This document shows, piece after piece, positions 1 to 8,535 of a stretch of 64,000 nt of DNA. The stretch's first letter is position 1. Each line of letters begins with the position of its first letter. Made by a program: the position numbers and the translations under genes. The DNA lies in the NCBI RefSeq assembly GCF_963676325.1, contig NZ_OY781099.1, forward strand, positions 1,364,001-1,428,000. The letters are read 5' to 3'. The notes under the pieces are model-generated. The model saw only the letters and a list, made by a program, of their open reading frames with translations, made no database searches and was not told the origin of the DNA. Source of the DNA: an uncultured Bacteroides sp. (GTDB lineage Bacteria > Bacteroidota > Bacteroidia > Bacteroidales > Bacteroidaceae).

Positions 1-2285
1 CACTTTACGATGCTATTCTAGAGGTAAATCATTGGTGTCATGAAAAGGTTGTTTATACACCTTCTGATGCCCGAACCAGTTCTCCGCAGGCTTCCGTGCG
101 TACAGCTTATGGTCGTTGCGGTGAGGAATCTACTTTTCTGGTTGCGGCCCTTCGTTCTGTAGGCATTCCGGCTCGACAAGTCTATACTCCCCGCTGGGCT
201 CACACCGATGATAATCATGCATGGGTGGAAGCGTGGTCAAATGGTAAGTGGTATTTTCTGGGCGCTTGTGAACCGGAGCCAATGCTTAATCTGGCATGGT
301 TCACTGCTCCGGCTAAGAGAGGAATGCTGATGCATACCAATGTTTTCGGACTCTATACGGGTAAAGAAGAGGTGATGACTGTTACTCCGAACTTTACCGA
401 AATAAATGTGATTAATAACTATGCGCCTACAGATCGTGTAGATGTAACGATACTGGATGCCGACAGGAAACCGGTTGCCGGAGCCACGGTGGAATATAAA
501 CTCTACAACTATGGCGAATTTTATTCCGTTGCTAAAAAACTGAGTGATAAGGATGGTAAATCGTTCCTCACTGCCGGAAAGGGAGATATCATTGTTTGGG
601 CATCGAAAGACGGTGTTTACGATTTCCGGAAAGTATCTGTTGGCAAGGATCACTTGTTGTCTTTGACTTTGGACAAGAAGAGTGCCACTGAAACCAATGC
701 TGATTTAGATGCTGTAAGGGAAATGGCGCTTGATATTGTGCCTCCGGTTGAGATGCCTGTTGAGGCTAATGTGAGCAAGGAACAGCGTGCGGCAAATAGT
801 ATCCAGCTTGCAAAAGAAGATTCTATCCGCAACGCTTACATTGCTACTTTTATAAATGAAGATAAGATTAAGGAAGTTGCCGGAAAGTTGAATATTGACA
901 CTGCCCGGGCAAAGAAACTTTTTGTGGCTTCCCGCGGTAACTGGATGGAGATTGAGAAATTCCTTCTTGCCACAACAGCTGAAAACAGAGAAAAGGCGTT
1001 GAATCTGCTTGAAGTGATCTCGGCAAAGGATTTGCGTGATACACCTGCCGATGTGCTGACCGACCATCTTCTTTATACTGCTGGCGGCGAGGGTGATGTT
1101 TATAACCGTTATGTGCTTAGTCCAAGGGTAGGAGATGAGTTTCTGACTGCTTACAAACAAGCGTTTCAGAAAGAAATTCCTGCAGATCTGGCGAATGAAA
1201 TCAAGAAGAATCCAAAGGCTTGGGTAGACTGGTGCCGCAGCAATATAACCATCAACGATGAATTAAATTCCAACCGACTTTACATGTCGCCCCTTGGCGT
1301 ATGGAAGGCTCGCGTGGCGGACAGCCGTTCAAGGAAAGTATTCTTTGTTGCCGTTCTTCGCAGTCTGGGAGTTCCGGCGCGTATAGAACTGATGACCGGC
1401 AAACTGCAATATTTCTATAACGACTCGTGGATGGATGTGAACTTTGAGAATACGGAAAAAGGAAATGCTCCTCAGGGATTTCTGAATGCTTCCTATGCTC
1501 CGAATAGTTCCCTGAAAGATCCGCTTTACTACAAGCATTTCACCCTTTCCAGAATAGAAGATGGCAAGCTGCATCTGCTGGAGTTTGATGAAGATGCGGA
1601 AAGTTCATGGAGTAAGATCTTCAGTAATCTGCTGAAACTGGATGCTGGAAATTATCTCATGGTAACGGGTAGCCGCATGGCCGATGGCAGTGTGCTCAGT
1701 GATCTGAGTTTCTTCACCATTGAAGCGGCAGAAACCACCGATGTAGAGCTGAAGATGCGCGGGGTGTCCGGTAAATTGCAGGTGCTTGGCAACTTTAATT
1801 CCGAAGCAACTTTCACCGATGCTGTGACAGGCAAGGAGCAAAGCTTCCTGGGTGCTAACGGAAGAGGCTACTTCATTGCGGCTTTGGTCAGAAATAATCA
1901 CGAGCCAACCAACCATGCATTGAGAGATATTGCCGCATGCAAAAAGCAACTGGAAGAATGGGGTAAGCAAATCATTATACTTTTTCCGGATGAGGAGGAG
2001 TGGAAAGCCTTCAATCCGAAAGCGTACGGTGAGCTTCCAAAGAACATTACCTTTGGAATAGACAAGAACGGTTCGGTGCTTCGTCAGGTAAAAGAAGGTG
2101 TTGAAACCTTGCGCCAAGGCGAATTACCCGTTGTTATTGTGGGCGATACCTTTAACCGTGTGGTTTTTGCTTCGCAAGGTTACCGCATTGGGCTGGGCGA
2201 ACAGTTAGTGAAAGTGATAGAACAAATACAACCAACTCACTCTTCTGCCGCCGGATCCGGTTCTTCTCAGGCATGTAGCAGGTAA
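1..2285 (+). CDS. Transglutaminase-like protein, 5' truncated by window edge
   Basis: The open frame runs in from the window edge (first full codon at base 3) and stops at 2283-2285, so about 760 C-terminal residues are visible. A transglutaminase core is recognisable: Cys in GRCGEES (codon at 117) and His in DDNHAW (codon at 216), followed by a WYFLGACEPEP stretch where family members normally carry the Asp of the Cys-His-Asp triad. By eye a Glu sits there. An Ig/CarboxypepD-like segment follows (roughly bases 430-650). A second, Cys-less transglutaminase-like stretch (RKVFFVAVLRSLGVPAR) lies near 1335-1390. The C-terminus resembles a thioredoxin-fold segment but has no CxxC. Probably an exported protein, but the signal peptide lies outside the window. 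Substrate unknown; catalytic activity is inferred only. Confidence 0.75.
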   Translation, partial: LYDAILEVNHWCHEKVVYTPSDARTSSPQASVRTAYGRCGEESTFLVAALRSVGIPARQVYTPRWAHTDDNHAWVEAWSNGKWYFLGACEPEPMLNLAWFTAPAKRGMLMHTNVFGLYTGKEEVMTVTPNFTEINVINNYAPTDRVDVTILDADRKPVAGATVEYKLYNYGEFYSVAKKLSDKDGKSFLTAGKGDIIVWASKDGVYDFRKVSVGKDHLLSLTLDKKSATETNADLDAVREMALDIVPPVEMPVEANVSKEQRAANSIQLAKEDSIRNAYIATFINEDKIKEVAGKLNIDTARAKKLFVASRGNWMEIEKFLLATTAENREKALNLLEVISAKDLRDTPADVLTDHLLYTAGGEGDVYNRYVLSPRVGDEFLTAYKQAFQKEIPADLANEIKKNPKAWVDWCRSNITINDELNSNRLYMSPLGVWKARVADSRSRKVFFVAVLRSLGVPARIELMTGKLQYFYNDSWMDVNFENTEKGNAPQGFLNASYAPNSSLKDPLYYKHFTLSRIEDGKLHLLEFDEDAESSWSKIFSNLLKLDAGNYLMVTGSRMADGSVLSDLSFFTIEAAETTDVELKMRGVSGKLQVLGNFNSEATFTDAVTGKEQSFLGANGRGYFIAALVRNNHEPTNHALRDIAACKKQLEEWGKQIIILFPDEEEWKAFNPKAYGELPKNITFGIDKNGSVLRQVKEGVETLRQGELPVVIVGDTFNRVVFASQGYRIGLGEQLVKVIEQIQPTHSSAAGSGSSQACSR

Positions 2286-2319
2286 TAATTACTGTTAGTT
2301 GGCTGTAACCAGATATAAT

Positions 2320-2359
2320 AATCCCCGTTTCTTATCAAAAACTGTAAGAAACGGGGATT
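2320..2359. terminator. Bidirectional intrinsic terminator
   Basis: A perfect 15-bp stem (2320-2334 with 2345-2359) encloses a 10-nt loop. It lies between the stop of the transglutaminase-like gene and the stop of cutC, which converge here. T-rich sequence follows it on the plus strand. Confidence 0.85.
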
Positions 2360-2363
2360 CGTT

Positions 2364-3116
2364 TTATTTATTTCCAGCCAAAGAAGCAAGAGTCAGCCGC
2401 ACACGTTCGGCAGAAGTACGCGGTTCGGCATATTCATCTACCTGAACGGTTCCACCCATTGACACCTTTGTATTGCGGTAAATCATGCCACTTTGGATAG
2501 CTTCACGTGCAGAAAGGTGAAACTCCTCAGCACCCGTTTCCTCAGCAATCTTACGGATATTCTTTTCATTGATTCCACATCCCGGAAGTATAATGATTCG
2601 TCCGGCAGCCTTCTCCACCAGTTCCCGCAAAAGAGGAATTCCCTCTTCCGCAGTAGGCATTTGCCCCGAGGTAAGTATGCGGTTGAATCCCAGATTAATA
2701 AGCTCTTCCAAAGCCTTCATAGGGTCAGTACACATATCGAAAGCCCGGTGAAAAGTGACAGACAAGCCATCGGCACACTCTACAAGACGCTGCGTCAACA
2801 GATAGTCTATTTCCCCTTCAGGAGTCAGACAGCCAATTACCACACCATCGGCCCCACAATCCTTAGCCACGGCAATGTCGCGCTCCATCACCCGAATCTC
2901 CTCCGGCGAATAAAGGAAATCTCCGGCTCGCGGACGGATTATCACATGGATAGGAATCTCCAGTAATTCCCTGGTTACGGCAATAGTTCCCTGAGAAGGA
3001 GTAGTTCCCCCTTCAGGAATTCCGGCACACAGTTCCACCCTCATGGCACCCCCTTTTTGTGCTTCCACACAACTTGCCACCGAATTGGCGCATATCTCAA
3101 TCTTTCCTGGTTTCAT
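2364..3116 (-). CDS. cutC: CutC family copper homeostasis protein
   Basis: 250 residues, the usual length of the CutC TIM-barrel family. Diagnostic stretches are the N-terminal KIEICANSVAS, RVELCAGIPEGGTTPS, IRPRAGDF, the TFHRAFDM motif and ILTSGQ. CutC is linked to copper tolerance in bacteria, though its enzymatic role is not established. It is predicted cytoplasmic, having no signal peptide. It is transcribed alone, convergent with the upstream transglutaminase-like gene and divergent from the HU-like gene. The 264-bp divergent spacer holds the first palindrome array, so the array could also influence cutC, although it lies nearer the HU-like gene. Confidence 0.92.
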   Translation of the reverse strand: MKPGKIEICANSVASCVEAQKGGAMRVELCAGIPEGGTTPSQGTIAVTRELLEIPIHVIIRPRAGDFLYSPEEIRVMERDIAVAKDCGADGVVIGCLTPEGEIDYLLTQRLVECADGLSVTFHRAFDMCTDPMKALEELINLGFNRILTSGQMPTAEEGIPLLRELVEKAAGRIIILPGCGINEKNIRKIAEETGAEEFHLSAREAIQSGMIYRNTKVSMGGTVQVDEYAEPRTSAERVRLTLASLAGNK

Positions 3117-3210
3117 CCGGATGTAGTTTTAGTTTTGATAATCTGACGATTGCACACAAAAATACATAGTTTGCAGTTATCTCCAAAGTATTCCGGCGTG
3201 AAAGTTTGGA

Positions 3211-3242
3211 TTTGCCGGTGTGTAATAATTTGTTTATCTTTA
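3211..3242 (+). promoter_or_regulatory. Bacteroides-type promoter for the HU-like gene
   Basis: TTTG at 3211-3214, a 20-bp spacer, then TATCTTTA at 3235-3242. This fits the Bacteroides primary-sigma consensus TTTG-N19-21-TAnnTTTG at all but the last base. Transcription would start near 3249, placing the four palindromes that follow inside the mRNA leader. Confidence 0.55.
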
Positions 3243-3252
3243 TACCTTTTAG

Positions 3253-3339
3253 TTTAGACCCGGGTCTCAGGCTAATTTACACCCGGGTGTAAATGTACTT
3301 TAGACCCCCGTCTAAATGGTATTAAGACCCGGGTCTAAA
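3253..3339. repeat. Array of four 18-bp palindromes phased at 23 bp (locus 1)
   Basis: Four palindromes with core GACCCGGGTC lie at 3253-3270, 3276-3293, 3299-3316 and 3322-3339. Their centres are exactly 23 bp apart. The second, TTTACACCCGGGTGTAAA, is perfect. The third keeps the TTTAGAC/GTCTAAA arms but its centre reads CCCC. Spacers are 5 bp and mostly unconserved. The array ends 41 bp before the HU-like start codon. An equivalent array is at 27097-27183. It could be clustered operator sites, an RNA-structure leader or a repeat family; the sequence alone does not decide. Confidence 0.9.
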
Positions 3340-3380
3340 TAAAAAAACATAAGGAGTAAACAAATAAATAAACTAATACT

Positions 3381-3770
3381 ATGGCATACAAGTACTGTGT
3401 ACGCAGAAAAACAGACAAGAGTAAAACAAAAGAACAAGTAAAATATTACGCCGTCCCCATTTCATCGGGAACCGTAGGAACCGAAGAGCTGGCCGAAAAC
3501 ATCGCCCACCGTTGCACCCTCTCCGAAGGAGATGTTCGCGCCACCATCGTGGAACTGATGCACACTATAGAACAAGAGCTCCACAAAGGCTATAAAGTCA
3601 GTCTCGAAGGCATAGGAATCTTCAGTCTTTCCGCCAGCAGTGAAGGTTTTGATGCCCCCGATGAATGTACTCCAAGCAAGGTAAATGCTAAGCGTATCTG
3701 TTTCTTGGCAGATAAGAAACTGAAGAAAAATCTGCGGTTTGTGAAGTTTGAGAAAGATAAGAGGGAGTAA
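3381..3770 (+). CDS. HU family (HU-HIG-like) DNA-binding protein
   Basis: 129 residues, longer than classical HU (about 90) and typical of the Bacteroidetes HU-like group with an N-terminal extension. The HU fold is suggested by the helical segment GTEELAENIAHRCTLSEGDV (about residues 33-52), followed by HKGYKVSLEGIGIFSLSASS, which matches the HU core G-x-V-x-L-x-G-x-G-x-F. The C-terminal part is Lys-rich. It should be a nucleoid-associated or architectural DNA-binding protein. The start follows an AAGGAG-like site at 3351-3356, about 24 nt upstream. The leader carries the phased palindrome array, so autoregulation or control by an unknown factor is possible but unproven. Confidence 0.85.
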   Translation: MAYKYCVRRKTDKSKTKEQVKYYAVPISSGTVGTEELAENIAHRCTLSEGDVRATIVELMHTIEQELHKGYKVSLEGIGIFSLSASSEGFDAPDECTPSKVNAKRICFLADKKLKKNLRFVKFEKDKRE

Positions 3771-3867
3771 ATTATTTAGAAAAAAGGATGTAATTTTTTT
3801 GTTATAAAATTGCTTTACATTTTATTTGTCTTTATATTTGTTATGAAAAATATATTAAAATATAACT

Positions 3868-5058
3868 ATGAAAAAGGCTTTATTTGTATTGCTTATGCAA
3901 TTAGTTTTATGTTCAATTTGCCATGCAAGAACTTTAAAAGAACAATCTGATATAAAAACTCTAACTTTTCAATTAGAGGGTAAGAAGTACGAACATTTAT
4001 TCTTGATTGCACGTCCATATCATTGGGATTCCAATAATGTTATTGAAACCCCAATTGAGGGACAGACAAAGGATGGTTATAATTGGATTTTCCTGATACC
4101 TGATTCCTTAAATAAACCGGATATGATTTATATTATAAAAACAAATCTTTTTGATTATAAATCAAAAATAGATTCAGGAATTTGGTTCTCAGGTATTTGT
4201 GGACGCGATACTCTTGATGCAGGACGCCTGTTTTATGATGAGAAAATGCCTGTTATACGTGCTAAATATATAAAAACAACTACAGGACGAACAGAATATT
4301 TTGCTGCTAAGGATACAATACTTACGGATGTTACCAATTGCTATGACCAATTTCTTGTTCGCTTTGATTATAAAGATTCAGAACTGGAACTTAGTATGAG
4401 GTATGATTCCTTTGGAAGAATAGATGAAAATTATGAGAAAAAGTTAGCTGGATATGATTCTATTGCTAAAATGTATCCAGATTCAAAAGTACTAATGAGT
4501 GGCTTATCTTGTAACTGGAACGATTATAAGGATTTGAAGGATCTAAAGAGAATCTTTAATAGTTTTTCAGAAAAGAATAGATTATCTTATTTTGGTAAAG
4601 AAATAAGTGATTATATTTCACGAGTTGATAGACTAATTACTTCTAAGTTTGATAATATCTTATTGCCTAATTCTGTGACAAATAGGAAAGAACCAATTAT
4701 TCTGAATACAACAAAATTTAATTTGATTGCCTTTTCTTCAGTAGGATGCAGTCATTGCCGTGAAGAAATTCCAATTTTGAAAGAGATATATAGTGATTTA
4801 AAAGACAAATTGGAAATAGTTTATGTATCGTTGGATACTCATAAGACTGTAGGTTATTGGAAAGAATTGATGGTTAAAAACAGTATTCCGTGGAGAAGTG
4901 TATTGGCTGTAAATAATGTTAAGGAAGTTACAGATAAATATAATGCAGATAGCTTACCTAGAACTATATTAGTTAATCCGGAAGGAACAGTTGAAATTTT
5001 AGATATTAGGCAAGAAAAAGACAAAGCCAGATTGTATAGTTTAGTATCTCATAAATAA
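3868..5058 (+). CDS. Thioredoxin-like (TlpA family) exported protein
   Basis: 396 residues. An N-terminal signal peptide (residues 1-20, ending CHA) is followed by about 250 residues of unassigned sequence and a C-terminal thioredoxin fold with the redox motif in SSVGCSHCREEIPIL (Cys-Ser-His-Cys, about residues 293-296). Bacteroidetes encode many such proteins, usually as periplasmic thiol-disulphide oxidoreductases. The later LPRTILVNPEG supplies the conserved cis-Pro region. The coding sequence is clearly more A+T-rich than cutC or the HU-like gene. The following membrane protein gene is on the same strand after 79 bp and may be cotranscribed. Substrate unknown. Confidence 0.8.
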   Translation: MKKALFVLLMQLVLCSICHARTLKEQSDIKTLTFQLEGKKYEHLFLIARPYHWDSNNVIETPIEGQTKDGYNWIFLIPDSLNKPDMIYIIKTNLFDYKSKIDSGIWFSGICGRDTLDAGRLFYDEKMPVIRAKYIKTTTGRTEYFAAKDTILTDVTNCYDQFLVRFDYKDSELELSMRYDSFGRIDENYEKKLAGYDSIAKMYPDSKVLMSGLSCNWNDYKDLKDLKRIFNSFSEKNRLSYFGKEISDYISRVDRLITSKFDNILLPNSVTNRKEPIILNTTKFNLIAFSSVGCSHCREEIPILKEIYSDLKDKLEIVYVSLDTHKTVGYWKELMVKNSIPWRSVLAVNNVKEVTDKYNADSLPRTILVNPEGTVEILDIRQEKDKARLYSLVSHK

Positions 5059-5137
5059 TGATTTAGAATATACATTTGTGCTTTAAATAAGTGAGATTTA
5101 TAATTAGGTAAACAGTTTTAGTAATATTGAAAAGATA

Positions 5138-5824
5138 ATGACTTACGAAATCAAAACACATAATCCTTGGAGTTCTATTTTATGGCTGATCGTTACTCTG
5201 ATCTTACCAATATGCTTTCTTCGCTACAAATCTGAATTTGGAATTGCAGAGATATTATTGACAGTAATTTTTGTTTTGGGGAGTTTGATGATTTGCTATC
5301 GCCTTATTGCTGAAACTATTGAAGTTGAATTTACTGATAAAGGAATAAAATCATCATGGATGATACCTCCTTATTTTTCTAAAATAAATAAAGAAATATT
5401 GTGGACAGACATTGAATATTGGAACGTTATAAGTACTAAAATAGGAGACGTCTTCATTTTAAAGACTAAAGATAAACAAGACTTTTCAATAAGGTGTTTA
5501 AGCATATACTCTACTCAATCCCAATTTACAGCTTTTGTGAGAGATTTTGCAGAACGCATAGATTTAATGAATAAAGAGCAAACAAATGAAGAAAACAAAA
5601 TAAAATCGGCACCATCTATTTTTGCCTCAAAGTTCGGGACTGCACTTGCTATCATAATATTTATTGGCTTAATAGCTTTAACTTACATACTTAAAACAAC
5701 ATCACATAGAAATGACTCGAACTTTTTATTTGATTCTGTTTTTATTTATTTATATGGTTTCTCAATTATAGGATTTGTAGTTGCTTATCAGCTAATAAAA
5801 AGACGAAAAAAGAGAAAGAAATAG
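5138..5824 (+). CDS. Membrane protein with a PH-like soluble domain, function unknown
   Basis: 228 residues. Two hydrophobic helices near the N-terminus (about 14-30 and 36-54) precede a soluble beta-rich stretch (about 60-130) resembling the bacterial PH-like domains of small membrane proteins. Two further helices lie at about 166-185 and 198-215, and the C-terminus is strongly basic (RRKKRKK). I do not recognise a specific family. It is as A+T-rich as the preceding thioredoxin-like gene and ends at a bidirectional hairpin. The two may form an operon. Confidence 0.6.
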   Translation: MTYEIKTHNPWSSILWLIVTLILPICFLRYKSEFGIAEILLTVIFVLGSLMICYRLIAETIEVEFTDKGIKSSWMIPPYFSKINKEILWTDIEYWNVISTKIGDVFILKTKDKQDFSIRCLSIYSTQSQFTAFVRDFAERIDLMNKEQTNEENKIKSAPSIFASKFGTALAIIIFIGLIALTYILKTTSHRNDSNFLFDSVFIYLYGFSIIGFVVAYQLIKRRKKRKK

Positions 5825-5848
5825 AGCTTCTTTATGATCTAATTATAG

Positions 5849-5880
5849 AAAAAGCAGTTTAGAGATCTAAACTGCTTTTT
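5849..5880. terminator. Bidirectional terminator between the membrane protein gene and catalase
   Basis: The palindrome AAAAAGCAGTTTAGA / TCTAAACTGCTTTTT surrounds a very short centre and has A/T tracts on both sides. It serves convergent genes ending at 5824 (+) and 5900 (-). Confidence 0.8.
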
Positions 5881-5899
5881 CAATGAAAAGACAAAATTA

Positions 5900-7381
5900 T
5901 TATTCTGCTTTCTGCTTTTCAACCTCAGCAAGAACAGCCTTTATATCAATTCCTAATTGAGAAGCAATACTCTTTCCGCAATTTTCATCAGCCTGATAGA
6001 AACGGGCAACGGCACGAATTTTTATATTCTCGGGAATCCCATCCATCGCTTCAGCTACATTTTTATGGATACGCTCTTTCTCGTCTGCCGGAACTAAACG
6101 ATACAAGTCACCTGGCTGGGTATAGTAATCCTTGTCTTCTCTATGGTTATAATTATACGCTTCCCCTTCCAGAGGTAAACCAGGTTCAATATATTTTTTA
6201 TCATCCGTTGGTCCGCCAAAACTGCTAGGCTCATAATTAACCTCTCCTCCATGATTATCGTCAAAACGCATACTGCCGTCGTGATGGTAGTTATGGAACG
6301 GACAGCGTGGGGCATTGACAGGCAGACTTCCCGAATTAACTCCTAGTCGGTAACGTTGTGCATCCGCATAAGCAAACAATCGGCCCTGCAGCATTTTATC
6401 GGGCGAATATCCTATGCCGGGAACTACATTGGCTGGATTGAAGGCTGCCTGTTCTACTGTGGCAAAGTAATTCTCCGGGTTCTTGTTTAGTTCCATAATA
6501 CCCACTTCAATAAGCGGAAAATCTTTTTGGCTCCATACCTTAGTTAAGTCAAACGGATTGAATCGGTAACTCTTTGCTTCAGCTTCTGTCATTATTTGCA
6601 CACACATTTTCCATTTTGGAAAATCGCCGGCTGCAATATGGTTAAACAGGTCACGCTGTGAATATTCCCGGTCTTTGGCTACAATCTTAGTTGCTTCTTC
6701 ATTGGTGAAGTTTGCTATTCCTTGCATGGTTTTAAAATGGAATTTTACCCAGAAACGTTCATTATCTGCATTGTAGAGACTAAACGTATGGCTCCCGAAA
6801 CCATGCATCTGGCGAAGATTCTGTGGAATACCACGATCGCTCATTAAGATAGTTACCTGATGAAGTGACTCGGGAGATAAACTCCAGAAATCCCATGCAG
6901 CAGTATTGCTACGTAAGTTTGTTTTCGGATCTCTCTTTTGTGTATGAATAAAATCGGGGAATTTTAACGGATCGCGAATAAAGAACACGGGAGTATTATT
7001 ACCAACCAAATCCCAGTTTCCTTCTTCCGTGTAGAATTTAATGGCAAAACCACGTACATCTCTTTCTGTATCGGCAGCTCCCCGTTCGCCTGCTACTGTA
7101 GAAAAACGGAGGAATAAGTCAGTTTCTTTACCTACTTTTGAAAAGATTGATGCTTTTGTATATTTGGTAATATCGTTTGTGATGGTCAACGTTCCAAATG
7201 CTCCCGAACCTTTAGCGTGGACAACTCTTTCAGGAATACGTTCGCGATTGAAATGCGCAAGCTTTTCCATGTACCATGCGTTCTGCATCAATGCAGGTCC
7301 ATGAGGCCCGGCTGTCTGAATGTTCTGATTGTCACCTACCGGTGCACCTGCCTCAGTTGTGAGTTTTTTCTTTTCTTCCAT
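5900..7381 (-). CDS. katA: Catalase (monofunctional, haem)
   Basis: 493 residues from the start at 7381 (MEEKKKLTTEAGAPVGDNQN). The frame is open further upstream to 7504, but only the 7381 start gives the canonical catalase N-terminus. Landmarks are the catalytic His in RVVHAKGSGAFG, the distal Asn in VGNNTPVFFIRDP, and the haem-binding Tyr in LFAYADAQRYRLG. The length fits small-subunit clade 3 catalases, which dismutate hydrogen peroxide in the cytoplasm of Bacteroides. It is divergent from the M28 peptidase gene. In B. fragilis catalase is OxyR-controlled; I did not identify an OxyR site here. Confidence 0.95.
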   Translation of the reverse strand: MEEKKKLTTEAGAPVGDNQNIQTAGPHGPALMQNAWYMEKLAHFNRERIPERVVHAKGSGAFGTLTITNDITKYTKASIFSKVGKETDLFLRFSTVAGERGAADTERDVRGFAIKFYTEEGNWDLVGNNTPVFFIRDPLKFPDFIHTQKRDPKTNLRSNTAAWDFWSLSPESLHQVTILMSDRGIPQNLRQMHGFGSHTFSLYNADNERFWVKFHFKTMQGIANFTNEEATKIVAKDREYSQRDLFNHIAAGDFPKWKMCVQIMTEAEAKSYRFNPFDLTKVWSQKDFPLIEVGIMELNKNPENYFATVEQAAFNPANVVPGIGYSPDKMLQGRLFAYADAQRYRLGVNSGSLPVNAPRCPFHNYHHDGSMRFDDNHGGEVNYEPSSFGGPTDDKKYIEPGLPLEGEAYNYNHREDKDYYTQPGDLYRLVPADEKERIHKNVAEAMDGIPENIKIRAVARFYQADENCGKSIASQLGIDIKAVLAEVEKQKAE

Positions 7382-7479
7382 AATATTATAATAATTGGTT
7401 ATTCTCGGCATCCTGAAATTAGAAGATATATCTGTTATAGAACAAATGAGAAACAATGAATGTTTATCTACAAAATTCT

Positions 7480-7487
7480 TATATTTG
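7480..7487 (+). promoter_or_regulatory. -7 promoter element for the M28 peptidase gene
   Basis: TATATTTG matches the Bacteroides -7 consensus TAnnTTTG and lies 25 bp before the start codon. No clear -33 TTTG is present at the usual spacing. Confidence 0.4.
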
Positions 7488-7512
7488 CATAAACCAATAA
7501 GCAATTATAAGT

Positions 7513-8511
7513 ATGAAAAAACTAATAATAGCAATCCTCTTTCTCACAGCAACCTTACCAATAATAGCTCAGAAGCCATTAGAGAAAGGGTTGCTAAGCA
7601 TTTCCATGCAATCAGCAAAGGCAAGTATAAACTTTCTTGCTTCCGATGAACTGGAAGGGCGCGAAGCCGGAACCCGTGGTGGGCGAGTTGCAGCAGAATA
7701 TATTGTTTCCATGCTTCGGATGATAAATATCTCTCCGTTAGGCGATTCTTATTATCAGCCGTTTGATGCGTATCGTATAGAACGTCAGAAGAAAGGTAAA
7801 TGGCAGGTGAATCCCGATTCTGTTGCTTTGATTAAAACTGGGGTTCATAAATGTTTGCATCTTAAAAATATTTTGGGAAAGATTGAAGGCAAGCGGACTG
7901 ATGAGTATGTAATTGTGGGTGCTCATTATGATCATATTGGAATGGACCCTACATTAGTTGGTGATTGTATTTATAATGGTGCGGATGATAATGCTTCGGG
8001 CGTATCGGCTGTGCTGCAAATGGTTAAGGCTTTTCTTGCCAGTGGAGAAAAACCGGAAAGAACTATAATATTTGCTTTCTGGGATGGCGAAGAATTGGGA
8101 GAGCTGGGGTCAATCTATTTTGTGCAAAGCTGTCCGTTTATCCAATCGATTAAAGGGTATCTGAATTATGATATGATAGGGCGTAACACAAATGAAGCCA
8201 AACCACAGCTAGTAGATTATTTCTATACAGAATCTCACCCAGCTTTTGGTGAATGGCTGAAGAACGATATTAAAAAGTACGATCTTAAGTTGGAACCAAT
8301 TTATCATGCTTGGGATAAACCGGTGGGAGGCAGTGATAATGGTTCTTTTGCCAAAGCGGGTATTCCTATTATCTGGTATCATACCAATGCACATCCTGAT
8401 TATCACCAACCAAGCGATCATGCTGATAAACTGAACTGGGAAAAACTTATTGAGATAACCAAAGCGTCATATCTCAATTTATGGAAACTTGCTAACGAAA
8501 AGAGTTATTAA
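7513..8511 (+). CDS. M28 family metallopeptidase (aminopeptidase), exported
   Basis: 332 residues with a signal peptide (MKKLIIAILFLTATLPIIAQ). All zinc-site motifs of the M28 family are visible: His/Asp in VGAHYDHIG, the bridging Asp in GADDNASG, the Glu pair in WDGEELGELGS, Asp in NYDMIGRN, and the C-terminal His in HPDYHQPSDH. It should cleave N-terminal residues from peptides in the periplasm or at the surface. It is transcribed divergently from catalase. Confidence 0.9.
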   Translation: MKKLIIAILFLTATLPIIAQKPLEKGLLSISMQSAKASINFLASDELEGREAGTRGGRVAAEYIVSMLRMINISPLGDSYYQPFDAYRIERQKKGKWQVNPDSVALIKTGVHKCLHLKNILGKIEGKRTDEYVIVGAHYDHIGMDPTLVGDCIYNGADDNASGVSAVLQMVKAFLASGEKPERTIIFAFWDGEELGELGSIYFVQSCPFIQSIKGYLNYDMIGRNTNEAKPQLVDYFYTESHPAFGEWLKNDIKKYDLKLEPIYHAWDKPVGGSDNGSFAKAGIPIIWYHTNAHPDYHQPSDHADKLNWEKLIEITKASYLNLWKLANEKSY

Positions 8512-8535
8512 TTACATTGTGACTCTACATCGTTT

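Noticed and set aside
3253..3339. CRISPR array
   Set aside because: Units are 18-bp palindromes with 5-bp spacers; no long unique spacers and no cas genes nearby.
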